A stretch of DNA of 64,000 nucleotides from Flavobacterium marginilacus (lineage in GTDB: Bacteria; Bacteroidota; Bacteroidia; Flavobacteriales; Flavobacteriaceae): contig NZ_CP113975.1 in the NCBI RefSeq assembly GCF_026870155.1, positions 1,736,001 through 1,800,000 on the forward strand, written 5' to 3'. The stretch's first letter is position 1. Each line of letters opens with the position of its first letter. Under the pieces are notes generated by a model, which saw only the letters and a program-made list of their open reading frames with translations, did no database searches and had not been told where the DNA came from. The position numbers and the translations under genes are program-made. This document shows positions 47,106-56,566 of the stretch, in pieces.

Positions 47106-48530
47106 TTACCTCCAGCCGCCGCCCAATGCGCGGTACAATTCGGTATTGGCTGTAAGCTGCTGTCTTTTAATATTCGCCAGTTCCAGTTCGCTCTGCAGTA
47201 AACTGGCCTGTGCTGACAGTACTTCCAGATATTCTGCCATTCCGTTTTTGAACAGCATTTTAGCATTTTTAATGGCCAATTTCAAGGTTTTTACACGTTC
47301 CTGCAGAATAGATTCCTGCTGGTTCAATTTTTCCACTTTTACTAAAGCATCCGATACTTCACTGACTGCGGTTAATACCGACTGCCTGAAATTTAAAACT
47401 GCTTTTTCTCTTTCGGCAGTCGCAATACGGTATTGGGTTTTCAGTCTTTTATTATTCAGCAATGGCTGTGTCAAACCACCGGCCACAGTTCCGAATAACG
47501 AAGCTGGTATATTGAACCAGCTGCTGGATTCAAACGAATTTAAACCGCCCTGAGCTGTGATTCTTAAAGCAGGATACAAATCGGCTTTGGTGATTCCAAC
47601 ATTGGCATTGGCGGTTTTCAGGGCCAATTCAGCACTTTTCACATCTGGTCTTCTGCTTACGATTGAAGACGGAATTCCGACTGATGCATTGTTTTTTACT
47701 TCAACTGCGCTAAGAGCAATGCTTCTTTTTTTAGAATTAGGAAAAGAGCCTGTCAATACGCTCAAAGCATTTTCCTGAATGGCAATGTTTTGTTCCAATA
47801 GCGGCACCAATTGCCCCGCATTTAGTTTTTGAGCTTCCGATTGCTGAATAGCCAATGAAGTTACCTGTCCGGCATCAAATTTTAATTTGATGATAGTAGT
47901 GGTACTGTCAATCAGCTGTACATTTTTCTTGGCGATATCCAATTGAGCATCCAGCATCAAAAGATTGTAATATCCTTTAGAAACATTAGCTACAACAGTA
48001 GTCTGCAGTGCTTTTTTCACTTCTTCCGACTGCAGATAACTGGCAAAAGCGCCTTTCTTCTGGTTTTTGATTTTTCCCCAGATATCTGCTTCCCATGAAA
48101 GTAAAGCCCCCGCAGAATAATCTTCAAGATGTTTCATACCCAATGCCTGATTCAGGTTCATTCCCGTAAAACTATTGTCTGACGGATTATTGGTATTGGC
48201 AGTTACCAATAAATTCACCTGCGGGACATTTCCCCATTTCGACTGCGTAAATCGGTATTGCGCAATTTCGATGTTTTTTGCAGCGATCTGCAAATCGTTA
48301 TTTCTGGTAACGGCACTGTCAATCAGCTGCACAATATCTTTATCGGTAAAGAAATTTTTCCATTCTAAATCACCAATACTGGCTGTATCTTTTGAAACCG
48401 ATGCATTCCTGAAATTCTCAGGAAATGCATCTTTTGGCGTTTCAATATCCTTTGAAACCGAACAGGATATTATTGTGACAATCAGAAAGGTAATCATCAC
48501 GGTTTTGGTTATATATTTTTTCATTTTCAT
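47106..48530 (-). CDS. RND efflux outer-membrane factor (TolC/OprM-like)
   Basis: 474 residues with a lipoprotein signal (TIISC-S, Cys near 23) and the tandem OEP (outer-membrane efflux protein) pattern, including ALKTANANVGITKADLYPAL near 310 and long coiled-coil helices. NodT/OprM-type lipoproteins form the exit channel. It is the last gene of the MFP-RND-OMF operon, 58 bp after the pump gene. The start could be M3 (48524). Confidence 0.92.
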   Translation of the reverse strand: MKMKKYITKTVMITFLIVTIISCSVSKDIETPKDAFPENFRNASVSKDTASIGDLEWKNFFTDKDIVQLIDSAVTRNNDLQIAAKNIEIAQYRFTQSKWGNVPQVNLLVTANTNNPSDNSFTGMNLNQALGMKHLEDYSAGALLSWEADIWGKIKNQKKGAFASYLQSEEVKKALQTTVVANVSKGYYNLLMLDAQLDIAKKNVQLIDSTTTIIKLKFDAGQVTSLAIQQSEAQKLNAGQLVPLLEQNIAIQENALSVLTGSFPNSKKRSIALSAVEVKNNASVGIPSSIVSRRPDVKSAELALKTANANVGITKADLYPALRITAQGGLNSFESSSWFNIPASLFGTVAGGLTQPLLNNKRLKTQYRIATAEREKAVLNFRQSVLTAVSEVSDALVKVEKLNQQESILQERVKTLKLAIKNAKMLFKNGMAEYLEVLSAQASLLQSELELANIKRQQLTANTELYRALGGGWR

Positions 48531-48588
48531 TTTTCGTAATTAAATTTCAGGACAAGTATCTTTTTTAGTTTCAAGATCTTTTGACACT

Positions 48589-51500
48589 TTATACGCTATG
48601 TACGTGAGGCTGATGATGATTGTCACCAGAATTGCTGTGATATAATTTTCCATTTTTATTTTCGTGATTATGAATTACAGCTACTGGTTTTCCAGTAACT
48701 TTTTCTTGTAAATATTGGAATACGATGAATAAAACCGGGATGATCAACAGCCCTAGAATTACTCCCGAAACCATTCCGCCCGCAGCTCCAATACTGATGG
48801 AGTGGTTACCCTGAGCTGACGGACCTTTGGCACTCATCATCGGAATCAATCCAACTACGAAAGCCAGTGATGTCATGATAATTGGTCGCAGACGCAGTTT
48901 CGCAGCATCTATCGAAGCTTTGACTAATGCCTGTCCTGATTTTCTTTTCTGTACGGCGAATTCCACGATCAGAATTGCATTCTTGGCGAGCAGTCCGATG
49001 AGCATTACCAAAGCAACCTGTACATAAATGTTGTTTTCAATTCCGGTTAATCCGATTGCCGCAAATACTCCAAAGATTCCGGCTGGGATCGATAAGATTA
49101 CCGCTAAAGGCAGAATGTAACTTTCGTACTGAGCGGCAAGCAGGAAGTAAACGAATATCAGACACAATAGGAAAATAGTTGTTGATTGTCCTCCTGAAGA
49201 AATCTCTTCTCGGGTTTGTCCTGAAAATTCATAACTGTAACCTGCTGGTAATTGCTGAGCTGCGACTTCTTCAATTGCTTTAATAGCATCTCCAGAACTG
49301 AATCCAGGTTTCGGAATTGCATTCACCGAAATAGAATTAAACAGATTGTATCTCGAAGCGGTTTCCGAACCATAAATACGGCTTAGTTTTACCAACGTGT
49401 TTATCGGAACCATTTCGCCGTTTTTATTTTTTACAAATACACGGTCAATCGCCGATGGATCGGCTCTGTCGGCAATATCAGCCTGAACAACAACTCTGTA
49501 ATATTTTCCAAATCGGTTAAAGTCGGATGCCTGCGCGCTTCCAAAATACGCCTGCATTGTCTGCAGTATGTCTTTTACTTTTACGCCTAATTGGTCAGCT
49601 TTTTCATCATTAATATCCAATTGCAATTGAGGATAATCGGCTTTGAAACTCGTAAAGGCTACAGCAATTTCCGGGCGTTTCATTAATTCGCCAATGAACG
49701 TTTGAGAAATACCACTGAACTTATCCAATTTACCACCGGTTTTGTCCTGCAATACTAAATCCAAAGCTTCCACATTACTAAATCCAGGTACGGTTGGGAA
49801 ACTAAATACAAAGAAACTTCCATCTGAAATGGCGCCTAATTTTCCTTGTACATCGGCCATTATTTCGTTGATATCTTTGATTTTTCCGCGTTCTTCATTT
49901 GGTTTCAGCAGTACAAAAACCACTGCCGATGATGGGCTGGTAGAATTCGTTAATAAGTTGAAACCTGAAATGGCAGTTACAAATCGTGATGATTCCAAAC
50001 CTCTCAGTGTATTCTCGGCTTTGGTCATTACTTTTTGCGTTCCGTCTAATGAAGTTCCGGATGGTGTATTCACTGCAATAGCAATAAATCCCTGATCTTC
50101 TGTCGGAATAAATCCTGACGGAGTTGTTTTTACCATTACAATCGTTGCAATTGTAATTAAAGCCAGACCTCCTAAACTTACCCATTTGTTACGGATTAAG
50201 AATTTCAGTCCGCCAACGTAACGATTAGTTAAAGCTTCAAAACTATTATTGAATCCAGTAAAGAATTTCTCTTTGAAACCTTGTTTAGCGTAAGGAATAT
50301 TTTCGCCGTGAGCACCGTGATTATCTTTTAAAAATAAAGCGGCTAGGGCAGGACTTAATGTCAAAGCATTAACAGCCGAAATAACAATCGCAATCGCCAT
50401 CGTGAAAGCAAACTGACGATAGAAAAGACCTGTTGAGCCTTCCATAAAACCAACTGGCAGGAATACCGCGGCCATGACCAGCGTAATCGAAATAATCGCT
50501 CCAGTAATTTCGTGCATTGCTTCGTGTGTGGCAATTTTTGGAGACAGTCGTTTATGTTCCATTTTGGCATGAACCGCTTCAACAACCACAATCGCATCAT
50601 CGACGACAATACCAATCGCAAGAATTAATGCAAATAATGTCAATAAGTTAATCGAAAATCCGAACAGCTGCATAAAGAAGAATGTTCCTAAAATCGCAAC
50701 TGGAACGGCAATTGCCGGAATCAATGTAGATCTAAAGTCCTGAAGGAAGATAAAAACCACGATAAATACCAGTATAAAAGCTTCTAATAAGGTATGTTCT
50801 ACCTGCTCAATAGACTGATCCAATGATACTTTTGTGCTGTAGAATATATTGTGTTTTATTCCTGATGGGAAATCTTTCGAAGCTTTAACCATCAGTTTGT
50901 TAATTGCAATCTGAATATCATTGGAGTTGGAACCTGCCAGCTGAATCACACCAATAACGATTCCTTTTTTACCATTTAAACGTGTTAAACTGTTATAAGA
51001 ATAAGCACCAAGTTCCACTCTCGCCACATCTTTCAGGCGGAGTACAGAACCATCGGCATTGGAACGAATGGCAATGTTTTGATAATCTTCTGGTTTGGTT
51101 AGTTTTCCTTTGTATTTAATAACGTATTCGAAAACTTCGTTGCTTCTTTCTCCAAATTTACCTGGCGCAGCTTCAAGACTTTTGTCCTGAATGGCAGCCA
51201 TTACTTCATTTGGCGTAACATTATGCGTTGACATTTGCGTTGGGTTCAGCCATACTCTCATCGAGTAATCTTTTACACCTCCAAAAATACTGGCAGCACC
51301 AACTCCCGGAATACGTTTAATTTCAGGTATAATATTAATTTGAGCATAATTGGCAACAAAAGTCTGATCGTATTTGGCTTCATCATCAGTATACATTCCG
51401 ATGGCCATGATAAAACTGTTCTGCTGTTTTGCTGTAATTACACCTTGCTGAACAACCTCTGCAGGCAACTGGCTTGTAGCCTGAGCAACTCTGTTCTGAA

Positions 51501-51819
51501 CGTTCACCGCAGCCTGATCGGCATCGGTTCCTAATTTGAAGAAAACGGTGATGGCTAATGTACCGTCATTACTGGCAGTGGAGCTCATGTAAGTCATATT
51601 CTCGACACCATTTATAGATTCTTCCAATGATGGTGCCACCGAACGTAAAACCGTTTCGGCATTCGCTCCTGGATATACTGCAGTCACTAAAACCGAGGGA
51701 GGCGCAATGTCAGGAAACTGTTGTAATGGCAATTTTGTGAGTCCCAATACACCTAATATCACCAGTAAAATGGAGATAACGGTTGCCAGTACGGGTCTTT
51801 GTATAAATATTTTGAACAT
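48589..51819 (-). CDS. RND multidrug efflux pump (HAE1/AcrB-like)
   Basis: 1076 residues, the usual AcrB size. It starts MFKIFIQRPVLATVISILLV and has GVENMTYMSSTASNDG and the transmembrane proton-relay region LALILAIGIVVDDAIVVVEA with the Asp-Asp pair near 405. MLIGLLAKNAILIVEFA follows near 940. The tail is His-rich (DNHHQPHVHS), which is unusual. It pairs with the fusion protein and outer-membrane factor encoded alongside, likely exporting hydrophobic drugs. Confidence 0.95.
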   Translation of the reverse strand: MFKIFIQRPVLATVISILLVILGVLGLTKLPLQQFPDIAPPSVLVTAVYPGANAETVLRSVAPSLEESINGVENMTYMSSTASNDGTLAITVFFKLGTDADQAAVNVQNRVAQATSQLPAEVVQQGVITAKQQNSFIMAIGMYTDDEAKYDQTFVANYAQINIIPEIKRIPGVGAASIFGGVKDYSMRVWLNPTQMSTHNVTPNEVMAAIQDKSLEAAPGKFGERSNEVFEYVIKYKGKLTKPEDYQNIAIRSNADGSVLRLKDVARVELGAYSYNSLTRLNGKKGIVIGVIQLAGSNSNDIQIAINKLMVKASKDFPSGIKHNIFYSTKVSLDQSIEQVEHTLLEAFILVFIVVFIFLQDFRSTLIPAIAVPVAILGTFFFMQLFGFSINLLTLFALILAIGIVVDDAIVVVEAVHAKMEHKRLSPKIATHEAMHEITGAIISITLVMAAVFLPVGFMEGSTGLFYRQFAFTMAIAIVISAVNALTLSPALAALFLKDNHGAHGENIPYAKQGFKEKFFTGFNNSFEALTNRYVGGLKFLIRNKWVSLGGLALITIATIVMVKTTPSGFIPTEDQGFIAIAVNTPSGTSLDGTQKVMTKAENTLRGLESSRFVTAISGFNLLTNSTSPSSAVVFVLLKPNEERGKIKDINEIMADVQGKLGAISDGSFFVFSFPTVPGFSNVEALDLVLQDKTGGKLDKFSGISQTFIGELMKRPEIAVAFTSFKADYPQLQLDINDEKADQLGVKVKDILQTMQAYFGSAQASDFNRFGKYYRVVVQADIADRADPSAIDRVFVKNKNGEMVPINTLVKLSRIYGSETASRYNLFNSISVNAIPKPGFSSGDAIKAIEEVAAQQLPAGYSYEFSGQTREEISSGGQSTTIFLLCLIFVYFLLAAQYESYILPLAVILSIPAGIFGVFAAIGLTGIENNIYVQVALVMLIGLLAKNAILIVEFAVQKRKSGQALVKASIDAAKLRLRPIIMTSLAFVVGLIPMMSAKGPSAQGNHSISIGAAGGMVSGVILGLLIIPVLFIVFQYLQEKVTGKPVAVIHNHENKNGKLYHSNSGDNHHQPHVHSV

Positions 51820-51830
51820 CTTTGTAGAAA

Positions 51831-52973
51831 TTATTTTTTGTTAATGATTTGAGCAACTTTAGTATCTTTTTTTTCTGGCTGGATTAATTGTCCTTCCTGA
51901 AGTTTGTCGATACCGCTTAATACAATCTGGTCGCCCGCTTTTATACCGTCTTTGATAAGATAATTGGTGCCGCTTTTTCCGATAACATTGATAGGCATTT
52001 TGGTAACTTTATTTTCTTTGCTTACCGCAAAAACAAATGTTTTATCCTGCATTTCGATAGTAGCCGACTGCGGAATCAAAATTGCATCGTCGTGTTCTAT
52101 TCCTAAACGGATTTTTCCTGTATTCCCGGAACGTAACGTTTTGTGCGGATTGGAGAATTTGGCTCTAACCGTAATAGCTCCAGTAGTTTTATCAAACTGC
52201 CCGTCGACCATATCGATTTTTCCCGTTTGCGGATAAGCGCTGTTATCGGCTAATAGTAATGTAACCGGAGGCAGGTTTTTGATTTTGTCACCAATGCTGT
52301 TTCCTGCATATTGTGATTTGAATTTGATGAAATCCGTTTCACCCAAAGAGAAATAAGCATACACTTCGTTAACATCTGAAAGTGTTGTTAAGGCTTCAAT
52401 ATCATTGGCAGAAACTAAACTTCCCTGTTTTTTAGGCAGTCTTCCGATGTAACCGTTTACTGGAGCTGTAATATTGGTGTACCCTAAATTGATTTTTGCC
52501 GATGCGGCTATTGCTTTGGCCTGTTCAATATTGGCGGCTGCAATTTTCTGAGAAGCTTTGGCGGTTTTCAATTGATAATCTGAGACTACTTTGTTTTGAA
52601 CTAGCGGAGTCAGTTTATCCACTTCAAGCTGAGCGTTGATATAAGCCGCTTCGGCAGCATGAAGACTGGCTAGAGCAGTATTTAACTGCTCACGGAAAGG
52701 ACGTTCGTTTATTTTGAATAAAGATTGTCCTTTGGTAACATAAGCGCCTTCATCTACCAAAACACGGTCTAAGTTCCCGCTTACCTGCGGACGGATTTCT
52801 ACATCTACAGTTCCTTGTATCGCTGCAGGATATTCAGCATCGGTAGTGGTGTTCTCAGTAGTTACTGCCATAACAGGCAGAAGGGGAGCGGGTGCAGCAG
52901 CAGGTGCCTGCGATTTATCGGCACAGCTGATTATAAATACAGCCATTAAGCTTAAAAAAGAGATTTTTTTCAT
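51831..52973 (-). CDS. RND efflux periplasmic adaptor (AcrA/MexA-like lipoprotein)
   Basis: About 380 residues from the ATG at 52973 (MKKISFLSLMAVFIISCADK), which gives a proper lipoprotein signal. The upstream in-frame ATG at 53039 would add 22 residues that cover the TetR operator and no signal. The barrel-sandwich and coiled-coil region holds EIRPQVSGNLDRVLVDEGAYV and ITAPVNGYIGRLPKKQGSLV. First gene of the efflux operon. Confidence 0.92.
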   Translation of the reverse strand: MKKISFLSLMAVFIISCADKSQAPAAAPAPLLPVMAVTTENTTTDAEYPAAIQGTVDVEIRPQVSGNLDRVLVDEGAYVTKGQSLFKINERPFREQLNTALASLHAAEAAYINAQLEVDKLTPLVQNKVVSDYQLKTAKASQKIAAANIEQAKAIAASAKINLGYTNITAPVNGYIGRLPKKQGSLVSANDIEALTTLSDVNEVYAYFSLGETDFIKFKSQYAGNSIGDKIKNLPPVTLLLADNSAYPQTGKIDMVDGQFDKTTGAITVRAKFSNPHKTLRSGNTGKIRLGIEHDDAILIPQSATIEMQDKTFVFAVSKENKVTKMPINVIGKSGTNYLIKDGIKAGDQIVLSGIDKLQEGQLIQPEKKDTKVAQIINKK

Positions 52974-53012
52974 GGTTGTTATTGGTTTAAAATTAGTGTT
53001 GGATAGTATGCT

Positions 53013-53034
53013 TTTTGGAATAATCGTTTCAGAA
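53013..53034. promoter_or_regulatory. TetR operator O1 (upstream of adaptor gene)
   Basis: TTTTGGAATAATCGTTTCAGAA. An imperfect palindrome of two 8-mers around a 6-bp centre, 40 bp before the adaptor start. Confidence 0.75.
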
Positions 53035-53081
53035 TTCATGGCGTTTTTTATTTAAAGGTTATAGTTTTTGTATAGCAATAA

Positions 53082-53103
53082 TTCTGGAATAATCGTTTCA
53101 GAA
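53082..53103. promoter_or_regulatory. TetR operator O2
   Basis: TTCTGGAATAATCGTTTCAGAA, one mismatch from a perfect palindrome of 8-bp arms around TAATCG. It lies 69 bp from O1. Confidence 0.8.
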
Positions 53104-53147
53104 TCAGTGCTGTTGTCTAAAAAATGGTATGCGTATTGTATATTATT

Positions 53148-53169
53148 TTCTGAAATAAACGTTTCAGAA
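53148..53169. promoter_or_regulatory. TetR operator O3
   Basis: TTCTGAAATAAACGTTTCAGAA, a perfect 8-bp inverted repeat around TAAACG. It lies 66 bp from O2 and 20 bp beyond the tetR stop. Confidence 0.82.
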
Positions 53170-53188
53170 TGTAGGCAAAAAAAAGGAG

Positions 53189-53767
53189 CTATTTAAATAT
53201 ATTTTTAATCAGGAATTCTGACATTTTTTTGATTTTGATTGGATTTTGATTGACGATGTATGATTGCTTCCAGCCTGTAAAGGAGGTTGCAATATACTCA
53301 GCCATTAATGATGCATCTTCTGAATTGTCCATTTCACCATCATCCATAGCTTTTTGAACTATTGTAGCCATAAATTCAATGAAAATATCATTTTGTTTAC
53401 TCATTTGATTTCGGACTGCGTTATCATCTGGAGCTATTTCGAATGTCGTTTTCATACCCAGACATCCTTTATCACAAGATATAATCCAATCTGCTTTATC
53501 AGAAATGACCTTTATCAGCGCTGATTTGGCCGAGGTTTCCTTGGCGACTTTTTGTTTTAATTCACACATGGCATTATCAAAATAATTGCCAATGCATTTC
53601 ATAAATAACTGATGCTTGTCGCCAATAGTGTTGTATAAACTGCTTCGGTTGATCTGCATAGCATCCACTAAGTCCTGCATAGAAGTAGCATTATATCCTT
53701 TTTCCCAAAAGACATTCATTGCTTTTTCAATTTTTTCGACCTCGTTAAATTCTACACAGCGTGCCAT
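53189..53767 (-). CDS. TetR/AcrR-family repressor of the efflux operon
   Basis: 192 residues with the TetR helix-turn-helix at about 26-48 (GYNATSMQDLVDAMQINRSSLYN) and a ligand-binding C domain of the TetR_C_16-like class. The gene is on the same strand and directly upstream of the efflux operon. The operators flank it on both sides, so it should repress itself and the pump. Confidence 0.9.
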   Translation of the reverse strand: MARCVEFNEVEKIEKAMNVFWEKGYNATSMQDLVDAMQINRSSLYNTIGDKHQLFMKCIGNYFDNAMCELKQKVAKETSAKSALIKVISDKADWIISCDKGCLGMKTTFEIAPDDNAVRNQMSKQNDIFIEFMATIVQKAMDDGEMDNSEDASLMAEYIATSFTGWKQSYIVNQNPIKIKKMSEFLIKNIFK

Positions 53768-53787
53768 AGCATTTTAATTTCACTCTG

Positions 53788-53824
53788 CAAATGTAAAACT
53801 ATTTTTGAAACAAGCGTTCCAGAA
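53788..53824 (-). promoter_or_regulatory. tetR promoter with operator O4
   Basis: On the - strand a -7 element TACATTTG (53795-53788) lies upstream of tetR. The operator TTTTGAAACAAGCGTTCCAGAA (53803-53824, + strand), with the same 8-6-8 design as O1-O3, overlaps its -33 region. Autorepression is inferred. Confidence 0.75.
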
Positions 53825-53885
53825 TGGATATTTTTTTAGAATTTTTTTCAAAAGGCCTATTTTGCTAAGTATATTGTACTTGATA

Positions 53886-54674
53886 TTATTGGAAGATTAT
53901 TGGGTTTGTAGTTTTTGGTATTTTTACAATATGAAAAGGCTGCGTCATTACAGTGGCAGCATCACCAGTCAATAAATTGGCAACAGTTACAATTATATTG
54001 TTTTGATGTTCAGCAATATTTGTAATATCAATACTGTGACCTCCATTTCCATAGATTTTATCAAAAATGGCTATTACAGTGTATTTACTAAAATCAATAT
54101 TTGTCTCACTAAAGCTGTTTGTAACATTATTTCTTGTATTCATTTGCTGCATGAGCTGTGTCCAATCTGAATTTGAATTTATTATTAAATTTTGTTGATG
54201 TATTTTTTCATCTCCATTACCATACAGTATGTATTTCCGAATGGTTATTGGATTGATTGAGCTTCCAGCAGTTTCATTATCGATGTTGTAAATTAATGCT
54301 GGTTTTCCATTTACGCAGTCCACTTTGGAAGGCTGAATAGCAACATCACAAGTTGAGAAAATCCCCCATTTTTTATTGTACGCTGCTTGTGCTTTGGTGT
54401 AACTTTCTACTTTTTTAAGGAATGCGGGAACATCAATTTTCAAGGAATATGGAATAAAACCAACAGAACCGCCGCATGCTTTTGATCCAATCGCTGTAAA
54501 AGTCCATTCTGCAGGATTAGTGCATGGAGTAGTATTGGCCATCGAAGCGGTAATAATTTCGCTGTACGCTTTGGATAGGTTTTCCTGGTCTGATTCTTGT
54601 GTCGAAGAGTTATCATTATCGCAGTTGAAAAAGAAGATACTAACTGCAATAAATAAGAATTTTATATTTTTCAT
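53886..54674 (-). CDS. Lipoprotein with PrcB-C-terminal-like domain
   Basis: 262 residues with a lipoprotein signal (FFFNC-D). The C-terminal part (about 195-260) resembles PrcB-C domains: YTVIAIFDKIYGNGGHSIDI, then TVANLLTGDA ... MTQPFHIVKIPKT. The N-terminal half has four Cys near residues 52, 67, 110 and 119, which may form disulfides. Function is unknown. Confidence 0.75.
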   Translation of the reverse strand: MKNIKFLFIAVSIFFFNCDNDNSSTQESDQENLSKAYSEIITASMANTTPCTNPAEWTFTAIGSKACGGSVGFIPYSLKIDVPAFLKKVESYTKAQAAYNKKWGIFSTCDVAIQPSKVDCVNGKPALIYNIDNETAGSSINPITIRKYILYGNGDEKIHQQNLIINSNSDWTQLMQQMNTRNNVTNSFSETNIDFSKYTVIAIFDKIYGNGGHSIDITNIAEHQNNIIVTVANLLTGDAATVMTQPFHIVKIPKTTNPIIFQ

Positions 54675-55106
54675 AGCTGGCTGTTTTGTAAATAGATGTT
54701 CTTTTTAATAATTGGTTGCGTTAGTTTAAAAAAGAAATTTTAATCAGTTTTATCTATGTGATATGTTTATAGCTGTTCTGGAGCTTTCGTTTGCAACAAG
54801 TATTTACTTGCATTTGAAAAAAAAATAAGCGGTTTTTAAAGTGCGGTTCCTATTAATTGGCTGCCAAAGCGGGTTTCAGTTTCATTTAATCTGCTCTGTA
54901 AATACTGCGATTCATCTTTTAATTTTAGTAGGCAATCGCCGCAAGGCAGGCACTTCAATAGGTGATCAAATGAGCGCCAGCGACGATAAATTCAAAGATA
55001 TTGAAAATATTATACTGTCACTATGATTTTTAATATTTACTTTATCAATTTCGGGACAAATTGTAATGTTATAAAAACTATAAAGCTTCATATAAAAGGA
55101 TTTCAA
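54675..55106. other. Intergenic region, possibly with a gene remnant
   Basis: About 430 bp. A GC-richer stretch (about 54920-55026) reads in one + frame as VGNRRKAGTSIGDQMSASDDKFKDIENIILSL with no start, so it may be the tail of a lost gene. Its downstream end is followed by the permease promoter. Nothing else recognised. Confidence 0.35.
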
Positions 55107-55122
55107 GTCGTAAATTTGCGAC
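55107..55122 (+). promoter_or_regulatory. -7 element within a 16-bp dyad
   Basis: GTCGTAAATTTGCGAC contains TAAATTTG (55111-55118), a full TAnnTTTG match, and is itself palindromic except for the T/G pair at positions 5 and 12. It lies 18 bp before the permease start, so a repressor may bind directly over the -7 box. Confidence 0.6.
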
Positions 55123-55139
55123 AAATTAAATGGAATTTT

Positions 55140-55976
55140 ATGACGGTACTTACTTTTACGTTAATAATGCTTTTTGGTGCTTTTCTAGCTGGTTTTATAG
55201 GTTCATTATCCGGGCTTGGCGGAGGAATTATCATTATACCATTATTAACAATAGTACTTGGCGTTGACATTCATTATGCAATCGGTGCCGCTTTAGTTTC
55301 TGTAATTGCCACTTCTTCCGGATCTGCAGCTGCTTATGTAAAGGAAGGAATTACCAACATGCGCCTTGGCATTTTCCTCGAAATTGCCACTACACTTGGT
55401 GCTATAGGCGGTGCATTGCTTTCTGCTGTTGCACCAACCTCATTCATTGCCGTTTTATTCGGATTAACATTAATTTTCTCTGCGATAAACTCTTTACGAA
55501 AAAAAGAAGAGCATATCGTTTTGGAATCTAGTCAGCTGGCAGGTAAGCTTCGGCTAAATGGTACTTATCCTACGCATGACGGTGAAGTTGTTTCGTATGG
55601 AACCAAAAATGTAATTGGCGGTTTCAGTATGATGGGGCTTGCCGGAATGATGTCTGGATTATTAGGAATTGGTTCAGGTGCTTTTAAGGTAATTGCAATG
55701 GATAATATTATGCAGATTCCTTTTAAAGTTTCTACTACAACCAGTAATTTTATGATGGGGGTTACCGCAATGGCAAGTTCAGTAATTTATATTCAAAAAG
55801 GGTATATAGAACCGGGAGTTTGTATGCCCGTTGTTATTGGAGTATTGTTTGGCGCTATGGCCGGAGCAAAAATATTAGTAAAAACTAACCCTAAAAAACT
55901 TAGAATATTTTTTGCCTGTTTAATTTTTGTATTGGCAGTAAATATGATTTATAACGGACTTAATGGAAAAATCTAG
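55140..55976 (+). CDS. TSUP (TauE/SafE) family sulfite/anion exporter
   Basis: About 278 residues from the ATG at 55140; the longer frame from 55023 would cover the promoter dyad. Eight membrane helices are apparent, with the TSUP loop GFIGSLSGLGGGIIIIPLL near residues 15-33 and the internal repeat GMMSGLLGIGSGAFKV near 180. It is followed after 4 bp by a DUF1634 gene, a very common pairing. Confidence 0.88.
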   Translation: MTVLTFTLIMLFGAFLAGFIGSLSGLGGGIIIIPLLTIVLGVDIHYAIGAALVSVIATSSGSAAAYVKEGITNMRLGIFLEIATTLGAIGGALLSAVAPTSFIAVLFGLTLIFSAINSLRKKEEHIVLESSQLAGKLRLNGTYPTHDGEVVSYGTKNVIGGFSMMGLAGMMSGLLGIGSGAFKVIAMDNIMQIPFKVSTTTSNFMMGVTAMASSVIYIQKGYIEPGVCMPVVIGVLFGAMAGAKILVKTNPKKLRIFFACLIFVLAVNMIYNGLNGKI

Positions 55977-55980
55977 AACC

Positions 55981-56370
55981 ATGAAAAACGAAAAATTTGG
56001 AGAGAAGGAGTTTCAGACGATTGTTGGAAATTTACTGCGTTATGGGGTTTGGATCTCATTGTCAGTTGCCTTTATTGGTGGAATTATTTACTTAATAAAT
56101 CATGGGAATACAATTGAAAATTATTCTGTTTTTCATGAAAATGACACTAATATATTCAAATTAATTGCCAATGTATTTAAAGGAGTTGTTCAAGGCGAGG
56201 GCGAATCTATTATATTTTTCGGCATCGTATTGCTGTTTCTTACCCCCGTATTTCGTGTAATACTTTCACTTTTTTCATTTTTATTGGAGAAGGATTATTT
56301 GTACGTTGTTATAACACTAATCGTAATTGCCATAATTATAGGAAGTATTACACTGGGATTTTCGCATTAA
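55981..56370 (+). CDS. DUF1634 membrane protein
   Basis: 129 residues from the ATG at 55981; the ATG at 55963 would overlap the permease. Three membrane helices (about 25-47, 75-97, 103-127) and RYGVWISLSVAFIGGIIY fit DUF1634. Genes of this family travel with TSUP permeases; role unknown, perhaps an accessory subunit. Confidence 0.88.
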   Translation: MKNEKFGEKEFQTIVGNLLRYGVWISLSVAFIGGIIYLINHGNTIENYSVFHENDTNIFKLIANVFKGVVQGEGESIIFFGIVLLFLTPVFRVILSLFSFLLEKDYLYVVITLIVIAIIIGSITLGFSH

Positions 56371-56560
56371 AGCCAATACTTTTACCAAGGTATCATCTGT
56401 GTCCTATTTTTTTTAGATGTGTCCAGACGGCAAGACATAAATCCTCTTTGCGGCGATTCAGATTCCATATCTGTAAGGGTGGATGGATGCGGAGTGATTC
56501 CGTTCAACACGAGTTTTATTGTTTGTGCTGCGCACGCAACGAAACTCTAGCAGTTGGCAG
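56371..56560 (-). repeat. attC-like palindrome remnant R1 at array edge
   Basis: Gap between the DUF1634 gene and the cassette array. Its right end GTTGGCAGTAG (56553-56563) is the same end found in the other palindromes, 4 bp from a cassette-gene stop. Next to it is a hairpin GAGTTTTATTGTTTGTGC / GCACGCAACGAAACTC (about 56514-56547). A matching GCTAAC left end is not clear, so this is the most degenerate of the set. Confidence 0.5.
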
Positions 56561-56566
56561 TAGTTT

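Noticed and set aside
52974..53039. Upstream ATG at 53039 for the adaptor protein
   Set aside because: It would place the TetR operator inside the coding region and hide the lipoprotein signal that begins at 52973.
54841..55026. 61-codon frame in the intergenic region
   Set aside because: No credible start, no family and no neighbours in operon; at most a remnant.
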